The notes beneath the pieces were generated by a model. That model was given only the letters and a program-made list of their open reading frames with translations, had not been told where the DNA came from and searched no databases. The translations under genes and the position numbers were made by a program. Of a stretch of 5,529 nt of DNA, positions 1 to 4,649 are shown piece after piece (positions within the stretch are counted from its first letter, which is position 1; every line of letters starts with the position of its first letter). Source of the DNA: Bacteroidales bacterium (lineage in GTDB: Bacteria > Bacteroidota > Bacteroidia > Bacteroidales > JAAUTT01); NCBI GenBank assembly GCA_025350365.1, contig JANXXY010000410.1, positions 1-5,529 of the forward strand. Direction: 5' to 3'.

Positions 1-114
1 GCAAATTTTAAAATATTTTTAATCCATTTTAAACCTTTTATCAAAAGCACAGTCAAAGGTGCAAATTCAATTATTTGATAATTATTAAAAAAATGTATTA
101 ATTAATTTAAATGA

Positions 115-1158
115 ATGATTATGAAAACAAGAAACATCAATGTGGCGTTTTTCTTTTTCTTTATGAGTATGGGTCTATGGTTAACGTCCTGTAATAAGGA
201 TTCATCAACCCCATCAACAAGTGGCAATGCCCTTACAAATCAACAGGCAGTGCAGGTGCAAAATTCCGATGCCCAGGATGCCCTTGCGGATAAAACCGAG
301 GAAGATATTGACAACCATCTAGAAGAATTGCAAAATAACAATTATGCTGCTTCCTCAGTAAAATCAGCTCTTTCCGATCCAATGGATACATTAATCATCA
401 CCGTAGATCATCCTGATACCACAATATTCCCAAAAGTGGTTACGCTTAATTATTACAGCTATAAGGATGACTCTGCCAATGAAAGTATCATTAAAAATGG
501 TAAAATTACAATCACTATCAATGTTGCTGATACCAAACACCCAAGGTTAATTTCACGGGCCTTTGTATTCACTAATTTTGCTGTAACTACCGATAGTACA
601 ACCGTTATTTTAAATGGCACAAGAAACGTAATTCGCCAAAAGGACACTTACAAGCTCAAGGGGCTTGAATCGGCAAGGATTGCAGTAACAGACCATATTA
701 CAGCAGCTCTGAAATATGCAGTTACAACTACGGGTAAAAACGACACTCTTACCTTTACGCGCAATGTGAACAAATTACGTACTGCCATCTCCTATTACCA
801 AAATGTTAACTATAAGTCTGCTGAACCAGCTTATAATTTAACACATTTACGTTTCAAACATGAATCTTCAATGGATTCGCTAACCTATACCGGCACAGTG
901 GAAGGTATTAACGAAAAAGGTGAGCCATATACAAAAACTGTTACAGACCCGCTTATTATTACTGCATATAAAGGCAGTCTGGTTATATCAGCCGGTACAA
1001 TCACGTATGTAGTGGGTACAACGGTTTCCTATCAGGTATCATTTATGGAGGACACTGCACACAAGCATTACACGCTGGTTACCGTGAAAGATAATCTTAC
1101 CGGCAAAACAAAAAGTTTTGACCGTAAGTTTGGAAACCTATTTAAAAAATGGTGGTAA
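115..1158 (+). CDS. Putative surface-exposed beta-rich lipoprotein of unknown function
   Basis: This encodes 347 residues with a classic lipoprotein signal: Lys4/Arg6, a Phe-rich hydrophobic stretch at about residues 8-23, and the lipobox L23-T-S-C26. The mature protein would start at Cys26, followed by N-K-D-S. A Lys and an acidic residue just after the Cys resemble the Bacteroidota lipoprotein export signal that sends lipoproteins to the outer face of the outer membrane; this is inferred, not proven. A Ser/Thr-rich linker and a charged helical stretch (about 50-75) come first. Then follows a long Thr/Val/Ile-rich region of alternating polar and hydrophobic residues, suggesting two beta-sandwich halves (about 90-175 and 205-340). 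Segments such as ITVDHPDTTIFPKVVTL (95-111) and the C-terminal VTVKDNLTGKTKSF remind me of uncharacterised Bacteroidota lipoproteins, but I cannot name a family. There are no enzyme motifs, and the only Cys is the lipidated one. Met3 at 121 is an equally plausible start. The gene stands alone and is convergent with the sigma operon. Confidence 0.85.
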   Translation: MIMKTRNINVAFFFFFMSMGLWLTSCNKDSSTPSTSGNALTNQQAVQVQNSDAQDALADKTEEDIDNHLEELQNNNYAASSVKSALSDPMDTLIITVDHPDTTIFPKVVTLNYYSYKDDSANESIIKNGKITITINVADTKHPRLISRAFVFTNFAVTTDSTTVILNGTRNVIRQKDTYKLKGLESARIAVTDHITAALKYAVTTTGKNDTLTFTRNVNKLRTAISYYQNVNYKSAEPAYNLTHLRFKHESSMDSLTYTGTVEGINEKGEPYTKTVTDPLIITAYKGSLVISAGTITYVVGTTVSYQVSFMEDTAHKHYTLVTVKDNLTGKTKSFDRKFGNLFKKWW

Positions 1159-1173
1159 AACCTTCAACCAAAT

Positions 1174-1211
1174 AAAGAGGCTTGCTTGAATGTAATTTGA
1201 GCAACCTCTTT
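1174..1211 (+). terminator. Hairpin just downstream of the lipoprotein gene
   Basis: The arms AAAGAGGCTTGCT (1174-1186) and AGCAACCTCTTT (1200-1211) pair over 12 bp with one bulged C, around a 13-nt loop. It begins 15 bases after the lipoprotein stop. The downstream side is TGGAGTAAG, not a T tract, so this is either a weak terminator or a stem that protects the mRNA 3' end. The stronger terminator lies about 80 bases further on. Confidence 0.55.
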
Positions 1212-1220
1212 GGAGTAAGT

Positions 1221-1244
1221 TTCAAATTCAAATTCAATTTCAAT
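1221..1244. repeat. Short tandem repeat, four TTCAAW hexamers
   Basis: Four consecutive 6-bp units read TTCAAA, TTCAAA, TTCAAT, TTCAAT. They lie between the two hairpins in the non-coding stretch between convergent genes. The array is short and could be a slippage product. No function is visible. Confidence 0.6.
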
Positions 1245-1288
1245 ATTTATTTTCAGGAAAGGAACTTACAGACATAAGTTTTATAAGT

Positions 1289-1317
1289 AAAAGTGTATTT
1301 TAATCGATACACTTTTT
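1289..1317. terminator. Bidirectional rho-independent terminator between convergent units
   Basis: A perfect 10-bp inverted repeat, AAAAGTGTAT (1289-1298) and ATACACTTTT (1307-1316), encloses an 8-nt loop. On the + strand it ends in TTTTT, and on the - strand in TTTT. It can therefore end both the lipoprotein transcript from the left and the sigma operon transcript from the right, whose last stop codon is about 110 bases away. The A/T-rich stem is weak in GC but typical in form for AT-rich genomes. Confidence 0.7.
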
Positions 1318-1392
1318 CTATTTAATGGAGTGTTACAAATTGTGTTTGAAATTCTCCATATTTGTCGAAGATGGAAAATAAAATTGCTAATT

Positions 1393-1426
1393 ACTTCGTC
1401 TTATGACTTACTACTTGTTACTTACG
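1393..1426. repeat. Degenerate 7-bp tandem repeat (NNNAAGT on the - strand)
   Basis: On the + strand ACTT-type cores lie at 1393, 1399 (TCTT), 1406, 1413 and 1420; the last four are spaced exactly 7 bases apart. On the - strand this reads CGTAAGT, AACAAGT, AGTAAGT, CATAAGA, with a constant AAG core and variable leading triplets. The array begins directly after the stop of the 114-aa gene, in the 3' untranslated part of the sigma operon. It is not coding on either strand. Confidence 0.6.
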
Positions 1427-1428
1427 AT

Positions 1429-1773
1429 TTATTTGCACGTATCTTTTACCATGTAATTTGTATCAACCGCTAAAGTATTAAACTGGCATGTATCAGAGTA
1501 TTGTTGATGGACAGTTTTAGTGTTTATATTTACGGGAAACAGAAAATAGGCTAGACAAACCGTTACAAAGCCAGCTTTTAGACCAAGGGCTTTCATTGAA
1601 AAAAGCCATATAAGCACACCTGCAAATGAGTTGGAATGTACTTTATGGGCCGATTTTTTCATCAGAAAATAATAGTTTAACCGATCTTCGATGGCCTTAT
1701 CAGGTTCAATATCCGGATTGTCTTTCAAAATTGATTTTCTGAACAAATGATCGGTGTTTGTATATTTTTTCAT
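1429..1773 (-). CDS. Small membrane protein, candidate anti-sigma factor
   Basis: This is a 114-residue protein of no named family. Residues 1-47 are charged and polar, consistent with a cytoplasmic domain. Residues 49-64 (SFAGVLIWLFSMKALG) are hydrophobic or amphipathic, and 66-81 (AGFVTVCLAYFLFPVN) form one clear membrane segment. The polar tail (82-114) would lie in the periplasm and carries Cys96 and Cys113, with another Cys (73) in the membrane segment. The gene starts 29 bases after the ECF sigma stop on the same strand and is the last gene of the operon. A short cytoplasmic region, a membrane anchor and a place directly behind an ECF sigma gene are what one expects of an anti-sigma factor. 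However, no zinc-binding HxxxCxxC motif and no FecR-type domain are visible, so the role rests on position and topology. The start has no clear ribosome binding site; the ATG at 1771-1773 is the only plausible one. Confidence 0.75.
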   Translation of the reverse strand: MKKYTNTDHLFRKSILKDNPDIEPDKAIEDRLNYYFLMKKSAHKVHSNSFAGVLIWLFSMKALGLKAGFVTVCLAYFLFPVNINTKTVHQQYSDTCQFNTLAVDTNYMVKDTCK

Positions 1774-1802
1774 ACTTGTTATGTTTTACAATAATCGTTG
1801 TG

Positions 1803-2402
1803 TTAATCAAAATGTTTCAAGGCATTTTCATATTTTACTAACCGTCCGGCAAGCCGCTTTCGGGTGTAAAACAACCTCGATTTAACTGTCCCTTCTGAAA
1901 TGTCAAGTATTTGGCCGATGTCTTTTAAGGAAAATCCTTCACGGTAATGCAATAAAAAAACAGTTTTGTGTATTTCTTCGAAATTTTCGAGTTCACAGAA
2001 TAAATCTCTTGTAAAATCTTCAATATCTATTTCATGAGTATCGAAATCGGGTTCGTCATCATCAAATAAATATTCCGTAACTACATGCAGTTCAGCATCG
2101 TTGCATAGTTTCAATCTCCGATATTCGTTTTTGCACATGTTATGTGCAATACTGAAAACCCAGGTCGAAAATTTCCGTGACTGATCGAACGAATCGGCTT
2201 TATCAATCACTTTTACAAATAATTCCTGAAGAAAGTCCTGAGCCTTTTCGTTGGAATTGCCTAACATTCGATAGAAATAATATAGCAATCGTTTACTATA
2301 CCGTTGGTACAGCAAGTTAAAAGCACCCGGGTCGCCGGCAATTATCAGCGACACAAGTTGCTCATCGGAATTATCGTTGTAAGAGCGTTTAAAACTGAAC
2401 AT
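1803..2402 (-). CDS. ECF-family RNA polymerase sigma factor (sigma-70 regions 2 and 4)
   Basis: This 199-residue protein directs RNA polymerase to a small set of promoters, typically in response to an envelope or extracellular signal. Region 2 spans about residues 13-96: DEQLVSLIIAGDPGAFNLLY, the core-binding part around AQDFLQELFVKV (54-65) and the promoter-melting part FSTWVFSIAHNMCKNEYRR (78-96). Region 4 spans about 140-190, with the helix-turn-helix LKDIGQILDISEGTVKSRLF (159-178). There is no region 1.1 or 3, and the length is normal for ECF sigmas. The linker (about 101-130) is unusually acidic, with DDDEPDFDTHEIDIED at 114-129. The ATG directly follows the TAA of the upstream 75-aa gene (TAAATG, no gap), which points to translational coupling. 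The next gene, 29 bases downstream, is a candidate anti-sigma partner. A possible autoregulated promoter lies ahead of the operon. The family is certain; the signal and targets are unknown. Confidence 0.95.
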   Translation of the reverse strand: MFSFKRSYNDNSDEQLVSLIIAGDPGAFNLLYQRYSKRLLYYFYRMLGNSNEKAQDFLQELFVKVIDKADSFDQSRKFSTWVFSIAHNMCKNEYRRLKLCNDAELHVVTEYLFDDDEPDFDTHEIDIEDFTRDLFCELENFEEIHKTVFLLHYREGFSLKDIGQILDISEGTVKSRLFYTRKRLAGRLVKYENALKHFD

Positions 2403-2630
2403 TTATTTTTTTGAGCGAACCATTATTGAAATCCCAATAACTATATAACCTGATAGTAAAAGAATAGGAGCCAGCGTTACTTTATTCCATGCATAAACCC
2501 GCGCTTCAAAAGATTGTGCATTTACTGATGTCCATCCCAAAACTATATAACCTAAAAGTAAAAGTAATATTCCGGCTATAAACCATTTGATATTCAATTT
2601 AAGAAAATTTAACGATTGTACATTCATCAT
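2403..2630 (-). CDS. 75-residue protein with two transmembrane helices, DUF3098-like
   Basis: This is the first gene of the sigma operon. Helix 1 covers about residues 14-34 (IKWFIAGILLLLLGYIVLGW) and helix 2 about 51-70 (VTLAPILLLSGYIVIGISIM). A polar loop of some 16 residues joins them, and the tail is basic (VRSKK). The two-helix hairpin and the T-L-A-P-I-x-L-L stretch opening helix 2 resemble small Bacteroidota proteins such as DUF3098; that assignment is from memory and not certain. LLGYIVLG (25-32) and LSGYIVIG (59-66) repeat with a 34-residue offset, and the repeat is also visible in the DNA. The stop codon abuts the sigma start. It could be an inner-membrane partner of the sigma system or simply a co-transcribed passenger. 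Either ATG of the leading ATGATG (2630 or 2627) may be used. Confidence 0.8.
   Translation of the reverse strand: MMNVQSLNFLKLNIKWFIAGILLLLLGYIVLGWTSVNAQSFEARVYAWNKVTLAPILLLSGYIVIGISIMVRSKK
2431..2569. repeat. Direct DNA repeat encoding the two helices of the 75-aa protein
   Basis: Copy A is 2431-2466 and copy B is 2534-2569. Both contain ATCCCAA, then an identical 13-mer AACTATATAACCT (2439-2451 and 2541-2553), then GATAGTAAAAG versus AAAAGTAAAAG. They differ by one inserted T and a few substitutions. The 13-mers are 102 bases apart, exactly 34 codons, so the repeat is in frame. Confidence 0.7.
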
Positions 2631-2640
2631 TCTTTTTAAT

Positions 2641-2670
2641 ATCGGTACACCGAAGAATTAAAAGGTTCAC
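2641..2670 (-). promoter_or_regulatory. Candidate ECF-type promoter of the sigma operon
   Basis: Read on the - strand, GTGAACCTTTT (2670-2660) is followed by GGTGTACC (2651-2644), about 11-20 bases before the first ATG of the operon. An AAC-containing -35 element (AAC at 2667-2665), a 16-base spacer and a GT-containing -10 element (GTAC, 2648-2645) are the general form of ECF sigma promoters. This suggests that the sigma factor drives its own operon. The match is by eye and the exact -10 hexamer is uncertain. Confidence 0.4.
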
Positions 2671-2689
2671 GAACAATTGAAAAAATACT

Positions 2690-2698
2690 TTTACTTTG
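2690..2698 (+). promoter_or_regulatory. Candidate -7 promoter element for the esterase gene
   Basis: TTTACTTTG contains TTACTTTG (2691-2698), matching five of the six fixed positions of the Bacteroidota housekeeping -7 element TAnnTTTG. It lies 25 bases before the esterase ATG. No TTTG -33 element is visible at the usual distance, so the call is weak. Confidence 0.3.
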
Positions 2699-2723
2699 TC
2701 TCATAAAATAAAAAATAACTATC

Positions 2724-3646
2724 ATGAAAATACAACTGTTAATTTTTTCGTTTTTCTTCTTTATTCAATCAATAACAAACGTGAGCGCCCAAGCCCAAAC
2801 GATTAAACTCTGGCCATTGAATCCGCCGAAATCAATTTCTGATACTTCTTATCAGGAAATAATAAAAACCACTGATATTCTCAGAATCGAAAAAGTAACT
2901 GATCCCACGATTACTGTTTATCTGCCTTCAGCCGAAAAAGCCACCGGTTCAGCCGTCATCATTTGTCCAGGAGGTGGTTATGGCATTCTGGCCTATGATT
3001 ATGAAGGCACTGAAATTGCTAGGTGGTATAATACAATAGGAGTGGCAGGCATCGTACTTAAATACAGACTTCCCAGTGATGTTATCATGCAGAATAAAAG
3101 CATCGGCCCATTGCAGGATGCTCAGGAAGCCATCCGGATTGTCCGCAGAAAAGCCAGGGAGTGGAATATTAACCCAAATAAGATTGGAATTATGGGTTTT
3201 TCTGCTGGAGGTCATTTAGCAGCTACTGCATCAACACATTATAATCAAAAAGTTTATGAACAAAGGACAGTACAAGCGCACGACCCGATTTTTCAGTATT
3301 GATTTATCCCGTAATTTCGATGAATAAGGAGTTAACTCACGGTGGTTCAAGAACAAATTTGCTGGGCAAAAGTCCTGATCAGGCACTTGTTGATCTATTT
3401 TCCAACGAATTACAGGTAACCAAAGATACTCCAACTGCATTTATGGTTCATGCACTTAATGATAATGGAGTACCGGTTCAAAACAGCATCAATTACCTTA
3501 TGGCTTTAAAAAAGAATAATGTATCCGGGGAGCTTCATATTTACGAAAAAGGAGGACATGGTTTTAGCATGAGAAAAACCGATGGTACCGAAGGCAACTG
3601 GCCTGAAGCTTTAATGAGGTGGATGAAGGTGAAGGGGTTGTTGTAA
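2724..3646 (+). pseudogene. Secreted alpha/beta-hydrolase, acetylxylan esterase-like, split by a frameshift
   Basis: The intact gene would give about 307 residues of a secreted ester hydrolase (BD-FAE/acetylxylan-esterase-like) removing acyl groups from plant-type polysaccharides; the substrate is inferred. The first frame (2724-3302, 192 residues) has a signal peptide with likely cleavage after Ala22 (VSA/QAQ), the oxyanion-hole motif PGGGYG (82-87) and the nucleophile elbow G158-F-S160-A-G162-G. After Glu179 it runs into about a dozen unrelated residues and stops. The rest of the fold, from a sequence readable as DSTSARPDFSVLIYPVISM, continues in another frame to 3646. That part carries the expected catalytic Asp (HALNDNGVP, Asp about 3461-3463) and His (EKGGHGFS, His about 3557-3559). 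One base missing in the AAAGG run at 3262-3266 explains everything. As written, neither fragment holds a complete triad, so the enzyme should be inactive. The second frame opens at a TTG (3299) overlapping the stop; I regard this as chance. It is convergent with the AraC gene. Confidence 0.85.
3262..3266 (+). other. Frameshift site in the esterase gene (probable one-base deletion)
   Basis: Upstream the frame reads GTT TAT GAA CAA AGG ACA. Downstream homology-like sequence resumes as GAC AGT ACA AGC GCA CGA CCC GAT. Restoring one base within AAAGG, for example CAAAAGG, joins both frames as V-Y-E-Q-K-D-S-T-S-A-R-P-D-F-S. The AAA run is short, so either a real mutation or an assembly or sequencing error is possible. 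No slippery heptamer with a downstream stem is evident to suggest programmed frameshifting. Confidence 0.8.
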
Positions 3647-4528
3647 TTACCCTTTCTTCTTTTTACGATATTCCGCCGGAGAGACCCCTATCATTTTCCT
3701 AAATAATCTCGAAAAATAGAATTGGTCCTGAAACGCTAATTCCGAGGCTATTTCCTGAATTCGCATGGTTGAAAAATCAAGCATCTGGCATGCTTTCTGA
3801 ATTTTTAAACTGAGAAAATATTTAATGGGAGAACGGGTTGTCTTCTTTTTGAAAACCATGGAAAAGTGCGACACCGAGTATCCGCAGTGCGACGCAAGTT
3901 CATTCAGATTCATATTTTTGTCCACGTGTTCCTGCATGAATAGAATGCTCTTTTCAATAAGATCGTGCTTCTGAATTTCTTTAATTCGCTTATATTGAGT
4001 TGAATATACAAAGGAGCCTAAAAAATGCCAAAGACAAACGCTTGAGTATTCAAGGTTTTCCTTGCTATAGCCCATAGAGAGGCTTTGGTAAATCTCCTCG
4101 AATAGCTGAATACGATCGTTATACATTGTACTTTCTAACGAATCAATTTTTTTAACCTGTATCACTGGTTCGACGAATAGGTCTGAATTTTCGCCTGAAA
4201 AATGAAGCCATATTATCGACCATGGATCCGCATTTGCAGCCCCGTATCGATGAGGAATTTGAGCAGGAATAATAAAATACTCATCCTTTTGAACATTTTG
4301 TTTATTGTCATCAATCTCAATCCAGCCATTTCCTTTAGTGCAATAAACTAAAATGTGCTGATTGCAACCCTCGTTTCTTTCACGAAAGTGATACTGGGCA
4401 TTCACATAACTTCCGATATCTGTTGGGTATAATAATTTTGTTAATGGGTTGATCTTAATTTCAGTCTGGATAAACATCGGTAATACGATGGTTTGTTGTC
4501 CTTTAAATCCTTCACGCTTTCGAGTCAT
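3647..4528 (-). CDS. AraC-family transcriptional regulator, carbohydrate-responsive type
   Basis: The chosen frame gives 293 residues. The N-terminal half has the AraC-type cupin sensor: YHFRERNEGCNQHILVYC (46-63), GNGWIEID (66-73), the EYFIIPAQIPHRYG segment (83-96) and PWSIIWLHFSG (102-112). This arrangement is typical of Bacteroidota regulators of sugar-use genes. The C-terminal domain has two helix-turn-helix units: MNLNELASHCGYSVSHFSMVF (206-226) and MRIQEIASELAFQDQFYFSRLFRK (255-278), ending in GVSPAEYRK. I start at the ATG at 4526-4528 because homologues that I recall begin close to the KREGFKGQ motif. An in-frame ATG at 4588 would add 20 hydrophobic, AT-rich residues that look like translated leader. 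It is divergent from the sugar porter and convergent with the esterase, so it plausibly controls one or both in response to an imported sugar. Activator or repressor action cannot be read from sequence. Confidence 0.93.
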   Translation of the reverse strand: MTRKREGFKGQQTIVLPMFIQTEIKINPLTKLLYPTDIGSYVNAQYHFRERNEGCNQHILVYCTKGNGWIEIDDNKQNVQKDEYFIIPAQIPHRYGAANADPWSIIWLHFSGENSDLFVEPVIQVKKIDSLESTMYNDRIQLFEEIYQSLSMGYSKENLEYSSVCLWHFLGSFVYSTQYKRIKEIQKHDLIEKSILFMQEHVDKNMNLNELASHCGYSVSHFSMVFKKKTTRSPIKYFLSLKIQKACQMLDFSTMRIQEIASELAFQDQFYFSRLFRKMIGVSPAEYRKKKKG

Positions 4529-4608
4529 TGTGAAATTATTTGGGATCAAAATAATAAAAAAGTGCATATATTTCAAAAAATAATCCATGTATCATTTATA
4601 TTTTAATA

Positions 4609-4620
4609 TTTACTTTCGTC
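4609..4620 (+). promoter_or_regulatory. Candidate -7 promoter element for the sugar porter
   Basis: TTTACTTTCGTC contains TACTTTCG (4611-4618), five of six fixed positions of TAnnTTTG, 31 bases before the porter ATG. It is close in sequence to the element before the esterase gene (TTTACTTTGTC, 2690-2700). No -33 TTTG is seen at the right spacing. It lies in the space between the porter and the divergent AraC gene, where an AraC operator would also be expected. Confidence 0.3.
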
Positions 4621-4649
4621 AAAAGCGAATGCTACTATACTAAATTAAT

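Noticed and set aside
1..114. Direct repeat GCAAATT at 1 and 61, and inverted ACCTTT / AAAGGT, before the lipoprotein
   Set aside because: Short words expected by chance in AT-rich DNA; no good TAnnTTTG promoter could be fixed here either.
459..647. Open frame of 62 residues on the - strand with a hydrophobic middle
   Set aside because: It is antisense to the lipoprotein gene; the hydrophobic run is the complement of alternating beta-strand codons.
1325..1359. Inverted repeat ATGGAG / CTCCAT
   Set aside because: Only 6 bp with a 23-nt loop and no T tract; likely chance.
3299..3302. TTGA overlap of stop and possible TTG start inside the esterase, which could be read as two translationally coupled genes
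   Set aside because: The second frame shows matching hydrolase sequence upstream of the TTG (DSTSARPDFSV), so the reading is one gene with a frameshift, not two proteins.
2949..3440. Two - strand open frames opposite the esterase
   Set aside because: They are shadows of the esterase coding strand, without motifs or start context.
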